From assembly GCF_043290135.1 (NCBI RefSeq), contig NC_134701.1, positions 7,842,001 through 7,906,000 of the forward strand: DNA of 64,000 nt, given 5' to 3'. Numbering within the stretch: position 1 is the stretch's first letter; every line of letters starts with the position of its first letter. This DNA is from Rhipicephalus microplus (lineage: Eukaryota; Arthropoda; Arachnida; Ixodida; Ixodidae). The notes below the pieces were generated by a model. It saw only the letters and a list, made by a program, of their open reading frames with translations. It searched no databases and was not told where the DNA came from. The position numbers and the translations under genes were made by a program. Below are positions 32,301-45,196 of this stretch, piece after piece.

Positions 32301-32870
32301 AGATATGTTCTGATGGTGGTGAGAGTGGAGCACGACTGTCTCCGTGGGGCAATAGGCTAGCGCGATCGGCTGTTAACCGAAAGGTTGGAGGTTCGAGCCC
32401 ACCCGGTGGTGATGCTGCGCTTTTTTTTCTTTGGGGTGATAGCTCTGAAGAATTGTTCTGACGGTGGTGAGAGTGGAGCAGGACTGTCTCCTTGGAGCAA
32501 TTGGCTAGCGCGATCAGCTGTTAACCGAAAGGTTGGAGGTTCGAGCCCACCCGGTGGTGGTGCGGCGCTTTTTTTTTCTTTGGGCTGATAGCTCTGAAGA
32601 AATGTTCTGACGGTGGTGAGAGTGGAGCAGGACTGTCTCCGTGGCGCAATTGTCTAGCGCGATCGGCTGTTAACCAAAAAGTTGGAGGTTCGAGCTCTCC
32701 CGGTGGTGGTGCGGCGCTTTTTTTCTGTGGGCTGATAGCTTTGAAGATATGTTCTGATGGCGGTGAGAGTAGAGCAGGTCTGTCTCCGTGGCGCAATTGG
32801 CTAGCGTGATCGGCTGTTAACCGAAAAGTTTGAGGTTCGAGCCCACCCGGTGGTAGTGCGGCGCTTTTTT
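29322..32870 (+). repeat. tRNA-Asn-like satellite array, block 5
   Basis: About 24 units lie between insert copies 1 and 2. They are the body of HOR C copy 2, unit for unit the same as 25,215-28,639. Only array sequence is present. Confidence 0.95.
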
Positions 32871-33552
32871 AGATGCGGAGCATCTTATACTCGCGCCTTG
32901 TAGTGCGCCGTCCGCGTCGTCCGCGCCGTCCACACCGCTTCTCGAACATTCGACAGCTGACGCACGCGCATGCGCCGTCGCGCCGTCGCCCACTCTTCCA
33001 CCATCTGTGCATCCCTTCCTCCTCTACACACCGCGCGCGCTTCACTCCTCCACCATCTGTGCACCCTTCCTCCTCTACACACCGCGTTCGACATCTACAA
33101 TTCTCCTGATTCTCCAGTGGACGCGCATGTGGCGTCGCGCTTCGAGAACATTCAACAGCTGACAGTGCATGCGCCGTCGTGCTGTATATATACTCAAGGT
33201 CGGCGCTCGCTCGCTCAGTTGCCGCTCGTCGGTTGGTTTGTACGGCGCGTCGACGTCCAATGTCGCGGTGAAATGAATTCCAACGAATCCACAAACACAA
33301 TGATCGACGTCCCTTCGACCAGCGCCGCCCTTTCGCATACGTGTGTACGTGTTCACTCATTTAACACCCCCTCCTACAACCACGTTAACCAATTTAGCCA
33401 TCGACCCAAGTAAGTCGCAATTTAACACCCCATTTCACAACCACGTTAACCAATTTAGCCATCGACCCAAGTAAGTCGCACTTTAACACCCCGTTAACCA
33501 ATTATATGGTCCGCATCCTCCTCAGTGTTCCCCCGAGGGAAGCTGCGGGCAA
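32871..33552 (+). mobile_element. Unclassified 682-bp insert, copy 2
   Basis: It is nearly identical to copy 1 and lies exactly 4231 bp downstream in the same unit context, so it was duplicated with HOR C and did not insert separately. The predicted TATA is at 33185, the initiator at 33215-33220, the short ORF at 33273-33413, and GTAAGT motifs at 33410 and 33471. Confidence 0.75.
33185..33222 (+). promoter_or_regulatory. Pol II core promoter in insert copy 2
   Basis: The same TATATATA and TCAGTT arrangement as copy 1, with the same spacing. Confidence 0.5.
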
Positions 33553-34089
33553 TTTTTTTCTTTGGGCTGATAGGTTTGAAGCTATGTTCTGATGGTGGTG
33601 AGAGTAGAGCAGGACTGTCTCCGTGGCGCAATTGGCTAGCGCGATCGGCTGTTAACCGAAAGGTTGGAGTTTCGAGCCCACCCGGTGGTGGTGCGGCGCT
33701 TGTTTTTTCTTTGCGGTAATAGCTTTGAAGATATCTTCTGATGGTGGTGAGAGTGGAGCAAGACTGTCCCCGTGGCGCAATGGGCTAGCGCGATCGGCTG
33801 TTAACCGAAAAGTTGGAGGTTCGAGCCCACCCGGTGGTGGTGCGGCGCTTTTTTCTCTTTGGGGTGATAGCTCTGAAGAAATGTTCTGACGGTGGTGAGA
33901 GTGGAGCACGACTGTCTCCGTGGGGCAATAGGCTAGCGCGATCGGCTGTTGACTGAAAGGTTGGAGGTTCGAGCCCACCCGGTGGTGGTGCGGCGCTTTT
34001 TTTCTGTGGGCTGATAGCTTTGAAGATATGTTCTCATGGTGGTGAGAGTAGAGCAGGACTGTCTCCGTGGTGCAATTGGCTAGCGTGAT

Positions 34090-36200
34090 CGGCTGTTAAC
34101 CAAAAAGTTGGAGGTTCGAGCTCTCCCGGTGGTGGTGCGGCGCTTTTTTTCTGTGGGCTGATAGCTTTGAAGATATGTTCTGATGGCGGTGAGAGTAGAG
34201 CAGGTCTGTCTCCGTGGCGCAATTGGCTAGCGTGATCGGCTGTTAACCGAAAAGTTTGAGGTTCGAGCCCACCCGGTGGTAGTGCGGCGCTTTTTTTCTT
34301 TGGGCTGATAGCTTTGAAGCTATGTTCTGATGGTGGTGAGAGTAGAGCAGGACTGTCTCCGTGGCGCAATTGGCTAGCGCGATCGGCTGTTAACCGAAAG
34401 GTTTGAGTTTCGAGCCCTCCCGGGAGTGGTGTGTTGCTTTTTTCTTTGCGCTGATAGCTTTGAAGATATGTTCTGATGGTGGTGAGAGTGGAGCAGGACT
34501 GTCTCCGTGGCGCAACTGGCTTGCGCGATCAGCTGTTAACCGAAAGGTTGGAGGTTCGAGCCCACTCGGTGGTGGTGCGGTGCTTTTTTTTTGCGCTGAT
34601 AGCTTTGAAGATATGTTCTGATGGTGGTGAGAGTGGAGCAAGACTGTCCCCGTGGCGCAATGGGCTAGCGCGATCGGCTGTTAACCGAAAGGTTGGAGGT
34701 TCGAGCCCACCCGGTGGTGGTGCGGTGCTTTTTTTTCTTTGGGCTGATAGCTTTGAAGATATGTTCTGATCGTGGTGAGAGTGGAGCAAGACTGTCTCCG
34801 TGGCGCAATGGGCAAGCGTGATCGGCTGTTAACCGAAAGGTTGGAATTTTGAGCCCTTCCGGGAGTGGTGTGTTGCTTTTTTCTTTGCGGTAATAGCTTT
34901 GAAGATATGTTCTGATGGTGGTGAGAGTGCAGCAGGACTGTCTTCGTGGCGCAAATGGCTAGCGCGATCGGCTGTCAACCGAAAGGTTGTAGGTTCGAGC
35001 CCACCCGGTGGTGGTGCGGCGCTTTTTTTTCTTTGGGTGATAGCTCTGAAGAAATGTTCTGACGGTGGTGAGAGTGGAGCACAACTGTCTCCGTGGGGCA
35101 ATAGGCTAGCGCGATTGGCTGTTGACTGAAACGTTGGAGGTTCGAGCCCACCCGGTGGTGGTGCGGCGCTTTTTTTCTGTGGGCTGATAGCTTTGAAGAT
35201 ATGTTCTCATGGTGGTGAGAGTAGAGCAGGACTGTCTCCGTGGCGCAACTGGCTAGCGTGATCGGCTGTTAACCGAAAAGTTGGAGGTTCGAGCCCACCC
35301 GGTGGTGGTGCGGCGCTTTTTTTTTCTTTGGGCTGATAGCTTTGAAGATATGTTCTCATGGTGGTGAGAGTAGAGCAGGACTGTCTCCGTGGCGCAATTG
35401 GCTAGCGCGATCGCCTGTTATCCGAGAGGTTGGAGTTTAGAGCCCTCCCGGGAGTGGTGTGTTGCTTTTTTCTTTGCGCTGATAGCTTTGAAGATATGTT
35501 CTGATGGTGGTGAGAGTGGAGCACGACTGTCTCCGTGGCGCAGTTGGCTAGCGCGATCGGCTGTTAACCGAAAGGTTGGAGGTTCGAGCCCACCCGGTGA
35601 TGGTGTGGCGCTTTTTTTCTTTGTGCTGATAGCTTTGAAGATATGTTCTGATGGTGGTGAGAGTGGAGCAGGACTGTCTCCGTGGCGCAATTGGCTAGCG
35701 CGATTGGGTGTTAACCAAAAGGTTGGAGGTTCGAGCCCACCCAGGTGGTGGTGCGGTGCTTTTTTTCTTTGGGCTGATAGCTTTGAAGATATGTTTTGAT
35801 GGTGGTGAGAGTGGAGCACGGCTGTCTCAGTGGCGCAGTTGGCTAGCGCGATCTGCTGTTAACCGAAAGGTTGGAGGTTCGAGCCCACCGGGTGGTGGTG
35901 CGGCGCTTTTTTTCTTTGCGCTGATAGCTTTGAAGATATGTTCTGATGGTGGTGAGAGTGGAGCAAGACTGTCCCCGTGGCGCATTGGGCTAGCGCGATC
36001 GGCTGTTAACCGAAAGGTTGGAGTTTCGAGCCCTCGCGGGAGTGGTGTGTTGCTTTTTTCTTTGCACTGATAGCTTTGAAGATATGTTCTGATGGTGGTG
36101 AGAGTGGAACAGGACTGTCTTCGTGGCGCAATTGGCTAGCGCGATCGGCTGTTAACCGAAAGGTTGGAGGTTCGAGCCCACCCGGTGGTGGTGCGGCGCT
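34090..36200 (+). repeat. Higher-order repeat D, copy 1
   Basis: The unit series recurs at +3535 bp (24 units of 147.3). Markers are the AAAAAGTTGG anticodon-arm unit at 34101 / 37636, the short TTTTTTTTGCGC trailer at ~34585 / ~38120, and CTCGCGGGAGTG at ~36033 / ~39568. Edges are approximate. Confidence 0.8.
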
Positions 36201-37624
36201 TGTTTTTTCTTTGCGGTAATAGCTTTGAAGATATGTTCTGATGGTGGTGAGAGTGGAGAGAGACTGTCCCCGTGGCGCAATGGGCTAGCGCGATCGGCTG
36301 TTAACCGAAAAGTTGGAGGTTCGAGCCCACCCGGTGGTGGTGCGGCGCTTTTTTTTCTTTGGGGTGATAGCTCTGAAGAAATGTTCTGACGGTGGTGAGA
36401 GTGGAGCACGACTGTCTCCGTGGGGCAATAGGCTAGCGCGATCGGCTGTTGACTGAAAGGTTGGAGGTTCGAGCCCACCCGGTGGTGGTGCGGCGCTTTT
36501 TTTCTGTGGGCTGATAGCTTTGAAGATATGTTCTCATGGTGGTGAGAGTAGAGCAGGACTGTCTCCGTGGCGCAATTGGCTAGCGTGATCGGCTGTTAAC
36601 CGAAAAGTTGGAGGTTCGAGCCCACCCGGTGGTGGTGCGGCGCTTTTTTTTCTTTGGGCTGATAGCTTTGAAGATATGTTCTGATGATGGTGAGAGTAGA
36701 GCAGGACTGTCTCCGTGGCGCAATTGGCTAGCGCGATCGCCTGTTATCCGAGAGGTTGGAGTTTAGAGCCCTCCCGGGAGTGGTGTGTTGCTTTTTTCTT
36801 TGCGCTGATAGCTTTGAAGATATGTTCTGATGGTGGTGAGAGTGGAGCACGACTGTCTCCGTGGCGCAGTTGGCTAGCGCGATCGGCTGTTAACCGAAAG
36901 GTTGGAGGTTCGAGCCCACCCGGTGATGGTGTGGCGCTTTTTTTCTTTGTGCTGATAGCTTTGAAGATATGTTCTGATGGTGGTGAGAGTGGAGCAGGAC
37001 TGTCTCCGTGGCGCAATTGGCTAGCGCGAATGGGTGTTAACCAAAAGGTTGGAGGTTCGAGCCCACCCAGGTGGTGGTGCGTTGCTTTTTTTTCTTTGGG
37101 CTGATAGCTTTGAAGATATGTTTTGATGGTGGTGAGAGTGGAGCACGGCTGTCTCAGTGGCGCAGTTGGCTAGCGCGATCGGCTGTTAACCGAAAGGTTG
37201 GAGGTTCGAGCCCACCCGGTGATGGTGTGGCGCTTTTTTTTCTTTGTGCTGATAGCTTTGAAGATATGTTCTGATGGTGGTGAGAGTGGAGCACGACTGT
37301 CTCCGTGGGGCAATAGGCTAGCGCGATCGGCTGTTAACCGAAAGGTTGGAGGTTCGAGCCCACCCGGTGGTGATGCTGCGCTTTTTTTTCTTTGGGGTGA
37401 TAGCTCTGAAGAATTGTTCTGACGGTGGTGAGAGTGGAGCAGGACTGTCTCCTTGGAGCAATTGGCTAGCGCGATCAGCTGTTAACCGAAAGGTTGGAGG
37501 TTCGAGCCCACCCGGTGGTGGTGCGGCGCTTTTTTTTTCTTTGGGCTGATAGCTCTGAAGAAATGTTCTGACGGTGGTGAGAGTGGAGCAGGACTGTCTC
37601 CGTGGCGCAATTGTCTAGCGCGAT

Positions 37625-39735
37625 CGGCTGTTAACCAAAAAGTTGGAGGTTCGAGCTCTCCCGGTGGTGGTGCGGCGCTTTTTTTCTGTGGGCTGATAGC
37701 TTTGAAGATATGTTCTGATGGCGGTGAGAGTAGAGCAGGTCTGTCTCCGTGGCGCAATTGGCTAGCGTGATCGGCTGTTAACCGAAAAGTTTGAGGTTCG
37801 AGCCCACCCGGTGGTAGTGCGGCGCTTTTTTTCTTTGGGCTGATAGCTTTGAAGCTATGTTCTGATGGTGGTGAGAGTAGAGCAGGACTGTCTCCGTGGC
37901 GCAATTGGCTAGGGCGATCGGCTGTTAACCGAAAGGTTTGAGTTTCGAGCCCTCCCGGGAGTGGTGTGTTGCTTTTTTCTTTGCGCTGATAGCTTTGAAG
38001 ATATGTTCTGATGGTGGTGAGAGTGGAGCAGGACTGTCTCCGTGGCGCAACTGGCTTGCGCGATCAGCTGTTAACCGAAAGGTTGGAGGTTCGAGCCCAC
38101 TCGGTGGTGGTGCGGTGCTTTTTTTTTGCGCTGATGGCTTTGAAGATATGTTCTGATGGTGGTGAGAGTGGAGCAAGACTGTCCCCGTGGCGCAATGGGC
38201 TAGCGCGATCGGCTGTTAACCGAAAGGTTGGAGGTTCGAGCCCACCCGGTGGTGGTGCGGTGCTTTTTTTTCTTTGGGCTGATAGCTTTGAAGATATGTT
38301 CTGATCGTGGTGAGAGTGGAGCAAGACTGTCTCCGTGGCGCAATGGGCAAGCGCGATCGGCTGTTAACCGAAAGGTTGGAATTTTGAGCCCTTCCGGGAG
38401 TGGTGTGTTGCTTTTTTCTTTGCGGTAATAGCTTTGAAGATATGTTCTGATGGTGGTGAGAGTGCAGCAGGACTGTCTTCGTGGCGCAAATGGCTAGCGC
38501 GATCGGCTGTCAACCGAAAGGTTGTAGGTTCGAGCCCACCCGGTGGTGGTGCGGCGCTTTTTTTTCTTTGGGTGATAGCTCTGAAGAAATGTTCTGACGG
38601 TGGTGAGAGTGGAGCACAACTGTCTCCGTGGGGCAATAGGCTAGCGCGATTGGCTGTTGACTGAAAGGTTGGAGGTTCGAGCCCACCCGGTGGTGGTGCG
38701 GCGCTTTTTTTCTGTGGGCTGATAGCTTTGAAGATATGTTCTCATGGTGGTGAGAGTAGAGCAGGACTGTCTCCGTGGCGCAATTGGCTAGCGTGATCGG
38801 CTGTTAACCGAAAATTTGGAGGTTCGAGCCCACCCGGTGGTGGTGCGGCGCTTTTTTTTTCTTTGGGCTGATAGCTTTGAAGATATGTTCTGATGGTGGT
38901 GAGAGTAGAGCAGGACTGTCTCCGTGGCGCAATTGGCTAGCGCGATCGCCTGTTATCCGAGAGGTTGGAGTTTAGAGCCCTCCCGGGAGTGGTGTGTTGC
39001 TTTTTTCTTTGCGCTGATAGCTTTGAAGATATGTTCTGATGGTGGTGAGAGTGTAGCACGACTGTCTCCGTGGCGCAGTTGGCTAGCGCGATCGGCCGTT
39101 AACCGAAAGGTTGGAGGTTCGAGCCCACCCGGTGATGGTGTGGCGCTTTTTTTCTTTGTGCTGATGGCTTTGAAGATATGTTCTGATGGTGGTGAGAGTG
39201 GAGCAGGACTGTCTCCGTGGCGCAATTGGCTAGCGCGATTGGGTGTTAACCAAAAGGTTGGAGGTTCGAGCCCACCCAGGTGGTGGTGCGGTGCTTTTTT
39301 TTCTTTGGGCTGATAGCTTTGAAGATATGTTTTGAAGGTGGTGAGAGTGGAGCACGGCTGTCTCAGTGGCGCAGTTGGCTAGCGCGATCGGCTGTTAACC
39401 GAAAGGTTGGAGGTTCGAGCCCACCCGGTGGTGGTGCGGCGCTTTTTTTTCTTTGCGCTGATAGCTTTGAAGATATGTTCTGATGGTGGTGAGAGTGGAG
39501 CAAGACTGTCCCCGTGGCGCATTGGGCTAGCGTGATCGGCTGTTAACCGAAAGGTTGGAGTTTCGAGCCCTCGCGGGAGTGGTGTGTTGCTTTTTTCTTT
39601 GCACTGATAGCTTTGAAGATATGTTCTGATGGTGGTGAGAGTCGAACAGGACTGTCTTCGTGGCGCAATTGGCTAGCGCGATCGGCTGTTAACCGAAAGG
39701 TTGGAGGTTCGAGCCCACCCGGTGGTGGTGCGGCG
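37625..39735 (+). repeat. Higher-order repeat D, copy 2
   Basis: Partner of 34090-36200. The intervening 36,200-37,625 repeats the unit order of 27,000-28,430, so HORs C and D share segments. Confidence 0.8.
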
Positions 39736-40772
39736 CTTTTTTTTTCTTTGCGCTGATAGCTTTGAAGATATGTTCTGATGGTGGTGAGAGTGGAGCAAGA
39801 CTGTCCCCGTGGCGCATTGGGCTAGCGCGATCGGCTGTTAACCGAAAGGTTGGAGTTTCGAGCCCTCGCGGGAGTGGTGTGTTGCTTTTTTCTTTGCACT
39901 GATAGCTTTGAAGATATGTTCTGATGGTGGTGAGAGTGGAACAGGACTGTCTCCGTGGCGCAATTGGCTAGCGCGATCGGCTGTTAACCGAAAGGTTGGA
40001 GGTTCGAGCCCACCTGGTGGTGGTGCGGCGCTTTTTTTTCTTTGTGCTGATAGCTTTGAAGATATGTCCTGATGGTGGTGAGAGTGGAGCAAGACTGTCC
40101 CCGTGGCGCAATGGGCTAGCGCGATCGGCTGTCAACCGAAAGGTTGGAGTTTCGAGCCCTCCCGGGAGTGGTGTGTTGCTTTTTTCTTTGCACTGATAGC
40201 TTTGAAGATATGTTCTGATGGTCGTGAGAGTGGAGAAGAACTGTCTTCGTGGCGCAATTGGCTAGCGCGATCGGCTGTTAACCGAAAGGTTGGAGGTTCG
40301 AGCCCACCCGGTGGTGGTACGGCGCTTTTTTTTCTTTGCGCTGATAGTTTGAAGATATGTTCTGATGGTGGTGAGAGTGGAGCAAGACTGTCTCCGTGGC
40401 GCATTGGGCTAGCGCGATCGGCTGTTAACCGAAAGGATGGAATTTCGAGCCCTCCCGGGAGTGGTAAGTTGCTTTTTTCTTTGCGGTAATAGCTTTGTAG
40501 ATATGTTCTGACGGTGGTGAGAGTGGAGCACGACTGTTTCCGTGGGGCAATAGGCTAGCGCGATCGGCTGTTAACCGAAAGGTTGGAGGTTCGAGCCCAC
40601 CCGGTGGTGGTGCGGCGCTTTTTTTTCTTTGGGGTGATAGCTCTGAAGAATTGTTCTGACGGTGGTGAGAGTGGAGCAGGACTGTCTCCGTGGCGCAATT
40701 GGCTAGCGCGATCAGCTGTTAACCGAAAGGTTGGAGGTTCGAGCCCACCCGGTGGTGGTGCGGCGCTTTTTT

Positions 40773-41455
40773 AGATGCGGAAGCATCTTATACTCGCGCC
40801 TTGTAGTGCGCCGTCCGCGCCGTCCGCGTCATCCGCACCGCTTCTCGAACATTCGACAGCTGACGCGCGCGCATGCGCCGTCGCGCCGTCGCCCACTCTT
40901 CCACCATCTGTGCATCCCTTCCTCCTCTACACACCGCGCGCGCTTCACTCCTCCACCATCTGTGCACCCTTCCTCCTCTACACACCGCGTTCGACATCTA
41001 CAATTCTCCTGATTCTCCAGTGGACGCGCATGTGGCGTCGCGCTTCGAGAACATTCAACAGATGACAGTGCATGCGCCGTCGTGCTGTGTATATACTCAA
41101 GGTCGGCGCTCGCTCGCTCAGTTGCCGCTCATCGGTTGGTTTGTACGGCGCGTCGACGTCCAAAGTCGCGGTGAAATGAATTCCAACGAATCCACAAACA
41201 CAATGATCGACGTCCCTTCGACCAGCGCCGCCCTTTCGCATACGTGTGTACGTGTTCACTCATTTAACACCCCCTCCTACAACCACGTTAACCAATTTAG
41301 CCATCGACCCAAGTAAGTCGCAATTTAACACCCCATTTCACAACCACGTTAACCAATTTAGCCATCGACCCAAGTAAGTCGCACTTTAACACCCCGTTAA
41401 CCAATTATATGGTCCGCATCCTCCTCAGTGTTCCCCCGAGGGAAGCTGCGGGAAA
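40773..41455 (+). mobile_element. Unclassified 683-bp insert, copy 3
   Basis: This is the same element as copy 1 with point differences (GATGCGGAAGCATC at the left hairpin, TGTATATA at TATA, GGGAAA at the right end). The host unit is different: the flanking tRNA has GATCAGCTG and the spacer has GATAGCTCTGAAG, whose empty relatives are at ~18,300-18,360 and ~28,300-28,370. So this is a separate insertion into the same T-run position. TATATA is at 41090, the initiator at 41118-41123, and the ORF at 41176-41316. Confidence 0.75.
41090..41125 (+). promoter_or_regulatory. Pol II core promoter in insert copy 3
   Basis: TATATA begins at 41090, thirty bases before the A of TCAGTT (41120). The spacing is kept although the TATA sequence is altered by one base relative to copies 1 and 2. 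Confidence 0.5.
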
Positions 41456-43667
41456 TTTTTTTTTCTTTGGGCTGATAGCTCTGAAGAAGTGTTCTGACGG
41501 TGGTGAGAGTGGAGCAGGACTGTCTCCGTGGCGCAATTGTCTAGCGCGATCGGCTGTTAACCAAAAAGTTGGAGGTTCGAGCTCTCCTGGTGGTGGTGCG
41601 GCGCTTTTTTTCCGTGGGCTGATAGCTTTGAAGATATGTTCTGATGGTGGTGAGAGTGGAGCACGACTTTCTCCGTGGCACAGTTGGCTAGCGCGATCGG
41701 CTGTTAACCGAAAGGTTGGAGGTTCGAGCCCACCCGGTGATGGTGTGGCGCTTTTTTTTCTTTGTGCTGATAGCTTTGAAGATATGTTCTGATGGTGGTG
41801 AGAGTAGAGCAGGACTGTCTCCGTGGCGCAATTGGCTAGTGCGATCGGCTGTAAACCGAAAGGTTTGAGTTTCGAGCCCTCCCGGGATTGGTGTGTTGCT
41901 TTTTTCTTTGCGCTGATAGCTTTGAAGATATGTTCTGATGGTGGTGAGAGTGGAGCAGGACTGTCTCCGTGGCGCAATTGGCTTGCGCGATCAGCTGTTA
42001 ACCGAAAGGTTGGAGGTTCGAGCCCACCCGGTGGTGGTGCGGCGCTTTTTTTTCTTTGGGCTGATAGATTTGAAGATATGTTCTGCTGGTGGTGAGAGTA
42101 GAGCAGGACTGTCTCCGTGGCGCAATTGGCTAGCGCGATCGGCTGTTAACCGAAAGGTTGGAGTTTCGAGCCCTCCCGCGAGTGGTGTGTTGCTTTTTTC
42201 TTTGCGCTGATAGCTTTGAAGATATGTTCTGATGGTGGTGAGAGTGGAGCACGACAGTCTCAGTGGCGCAGTTGGCTAGCGCGATCGGCTGTTAACCGAA
42301 AGGTTGGAGGTTTGAGCCCACCCGGTGATGGTGTGGCGCTTTTTTTTATTTGTGCTGATAGCTTTGAAGATATGTTCTGATGGTGGTGAGAGTGGAGCAG
42401 GACTATCTCCGTGGCGCAATTCGCTAGCGCGATTGGTTGTTAACCGAAAGGTTGGAGGTTCGAGCAAACCCGGTGTAGTCCGGTGCTTTTTTTGCTTTGG
42501 GCTGATAGCTTTGAAGATATGTTCTGATGGTGGGGAGAGTGCAGCAGGACTGTCTCCGTGGCGCAATTGGCTTGCGCGATCAGCTGTTAACCGAAAGGTT
42601 GGAGGTTCGAGCCCACCCGGTGGTGGTGCGGCGCTTTTTTTTCTTTGCGCTGATAGCTTTGAAGATATGTTCTGATGGTGGTGAGAGTGGAGCAAGACTG
42701 TCCCCGTGGCGCATTGGGCTAGCGCGATCGGCTGTTAACCGAAAGGTTGGAGTTTCGAGCCCTCCCGGGAGTGGTGTGTTGCTTTTTTCTTTGCACTGAT
42801 AGCTTTGAAGATATGTTCTGATGGTGGTGAGAGTGGAACAGGACTGTCTCCGTGGCGCAGTTGGCTAGCGCGATCGGCTGTTAACCGAAAGGTTGGAGGT
42901 TCGAGCCCACCTGGTGGTGGTGCGGCGCTTTTTTTTCTTTGTGCTAATAGCTTTGAAGATATGTCCTGATGGTGGTGAGAGTGGAGCAAGACTGTCCCCG
43001 TGGCGCAATGGGCTAGCGCGATCGGCTGTCAACCGAAAGGTTGGAGTTTCGAGCCCTCCCGGGAGTGGTGTGTTGCTTTTTTCTTTAAACTGATAGCTTT
43101 GAAGATATGTTCTGATGGTGGTGAGAGTGGAGAAGAACTGTCTTCGTGGCGCAATTGGCTAGCGCGATCGGCTGTTAACCGAAAGGTTGGAGGTTCGAGC
43201 CCACCCGGTGGTGGTACGGCGCATTTTTCTTTGCGGTGATAGTTTGAAGATATGTTCTGATGGTGGTGAGAGTGGAGCAAGACTGTCTCCGTGGCGCATT
43301 GGGCTAGCGCGATCGGCTGTTAACCGAAAGGTTGGAATTTCGAGCCCTCCCGGGAGTGGTAAGTTGCTTTTTTCTTTGCGGTAATAGCTTTGTAGATATG
43401 TTCTGACGGTGGTGAGAGTGGAGCACGACTGTTTCTGTGGGGCAATAGGCTAGCGCGATCGGCTGTTAACCGAAAGGTTGGAGGTTCGAGTTCACCCGGT
43501 GGTGGTGCGGCGCTTTTTTTTCTTTGGGGTGATAGCTCTGAAGAATTGTCCTGACGGTGGTGAGAGTGGAGCAGGACTGTCTCCGTGGCGCAATTGGCTA
43601 GCGCGATCAGCTGTTAACCGAAAGGTTGGAGGTTCGAGCCCACCCGGTGGTGGTGCGGCGCTTTTTT
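41456..43667 (+). repeat. tRNA-Asn-like satellite array, block 7
   Basis: About 15 units between insert copies 3 and 4. It includes the GTA-anticodon unit at 41817. Only array sequence is present. Confidence 0.95.
41817..41890 (+). pseudogene. tRNA-like unit with anticodon GTA
   Basis: The loop reads CTGTAAA, so the anticodon at 41851-41853 is GTA (a Tyr reading). The same variant occurs in units starting at 44711, 46328, 48683 and 52069, spread by HORs E and F. The body remains Asn-like, with a type B T-arm and CGGGATT acceptor strand. Confidence 0.55.
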
Positions 43668-44350
43668 AGATGCGGAAGCATCTTATACTCGCGCCTTGTA
43701 GTGCGCCGTCCGCGCCGTCCGCGTCATCCGCACCGCTTCTCGAACATTCGACAGCTGACGCGCGCGCATGCGCCGTCGCGCCGTCGCCCACTCTTCCACC
43801 ATCTGTGCATCCCTTCCTCCTCTACACACCGCGCGCGCTTCACTCCTCCACCATCTGTGCACCCTTCCTCCTCTACACACCGCGTTCGACATCTACAATT
43901 CTCCTGATTCTCCAGTGGACGCGCATGTGGCGTCGCGCTTCGAGAACATTCAACAGATGACAGTGCATGCGCCGTCGTGCTGTGTATATACTCAAGGTCG
44001 GCGCTCGCTCGCTCAGTTGCCGCTCGTCGGTTGGTTTGTACGGCGCGTCGACGTCCAAAGTCGCGGTGAAATGAATTCCAACGAATCCACAAACACAATG
44101 ATCGACGTCCCTTCGACCAGCGCCGCCCTTTCGCATACGTGTGTACGTGTTCACTCATTTAACACCCCCTCCTACAACCACGTTCACCAATTTAGCCATC
44201 GACCCAAGTAAGTCGCAATTTAACACCCCATTTCACAACCACGTTAACCAAATTAGCCATCGACCCAAGTAAGTCGCACTTTAACACCCCGTTAACCAAT
44301 TATATGGTCCGCATCCTCCTCAGTGTTCCCCCGAGGGAAGCTGCGGGAAA
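43668..44350 (+). mobile_element. Unclassified 683-bp insert, copy 4
   Basis: Near-identical to copy 3 and 2895 bp downstream of it in the same unit context, so it was duplicated with HOR E. TATATA is at 43985, the initiator at 44013-44018, and the ORF at 44071-44211 with one N-to-H change near its end. Confidence 0.75.
43985..44020 (+). promoter_or_regulatory. Pol II core promoter in insert copy 4
   Basis: The same TATATA and TCAGTT arrangement as copy 3, with thirty-base spacing. Confidence 0.5.
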
Positions 44351-45196
44351 TTTTTTTTCTTTGGGCTGATAGCTCTGAAGAAGTGTTCTGGCGGTGGTGA
44401 GAGTGGAGCAGGACTGTCTCCGTGGCGCAATTGTCTAGCGCGATCGGCTGTTAACCAAAAAGTTGGAGGTTCGAGCTCTCCCGGTGGTGGTGCGGCGCTT
44501 TTTTTCCGTGGGCTGATAGCTTTGAAGATATGTTCTGATGGTGGTGAGAGTGGAGCACGACTTTCTCCGTGGCACAGTTGGCTAGCGCGATCGGCTGTTA
44601 ACCGAAAGGTTGGAGGTTCGAGCCCACCCGGTGATGGTGTGGCGCTTTTTTTTCTTTGTGCTGATAGCTTTGAAGATATGTTCTGATGGTGGTGAGTGTA
44701 GAGCAGGACTGTCTCCGTGGCGCAATTGGCTAGCGCGATCGGCTGTAAACCGAAAGGTTTGAGTTTCGAGCCCTCCCGGGATTGGTGTGTTGCTTTTTTC
44801 TTTGCGCTGATAGCTTTGAAGATATGTTCTGATGGTGGTGAGAGTGGAGCAGGACTGTCTCCGTGGCGCAATTGGCTTGCGCGATCAGCTGTTAACCGAA
44901 AGGTTGGAGGTTCGAGCCCACCCGGTGATGGTGTGGCGCTTTTTTTTATTTGTGCTGATAGCTTTGAAGATATGTTCTGATGGTGGTGAGAGTGGAGCAG
45001 GACTATCTCCGTGGCGCAATTCGCTAGCGCGATTGGTTGTTAACCGAAAGGTTGGAGGTTCGAGCAAACCCGGTGTAGTCCGGTGCTTTTTTTGCTTTGG
45101 GCTGATAGCTTTGAAGATATGTTCTGATGGTGGGGAGAGTGCAGCAGGACTGTCTCCGTGGCGCAATTGGCTTGCGCGATCAGCTGTTAACCGAAA

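Larger units (their letters stand above)
29446..33676 (+). repeat. Higher-order repeat C, copy 2 (4231 bp)
   Basis: Direct tandem partner of 25215-29445, including insert copy 2. It diverges near 33,690, where the next unit has a TTGTTTTTTC trailer instead of T8. Confidence 0.85.
33553..40772 (+). repeat. tRNA-Asn-like satellite array, block 6
   Basis: About 49 units by length. It contains both copies of HOR D and, near 34,260-34,310 and 37,795-37,845, uninterrupted relatives of the unit that received insert copies 1 and 2. No other gene or element is seen. Confidence 0.95.
39700..42596 (+). repeat. Higher-order repeat E, period 1
   Basis: The period is 2897 bp: 15 units plus the 683-bp insert copy 3. 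It is followed in tandem by period 2 (2600 bp, two units shorter) and a partial period 3 without an insert. Edges are approximate. Confidence 0.75.
42597..45196 (+). repeat. Higher-order repeat E, period 2
   Basis: Contains insert copy 4. It is two units shorter than period 1: at ~44,920 the order jumps to match ~42,310. Confidence 0.7.

Noticed and set aside
25215..33676. Assembly duplication
   Set aside because: The two 4231-bp copies differ at several scattered bases, and similar tandems of other lengths occur nearby, so real duplication is more likely; long-read spanning would settle it.
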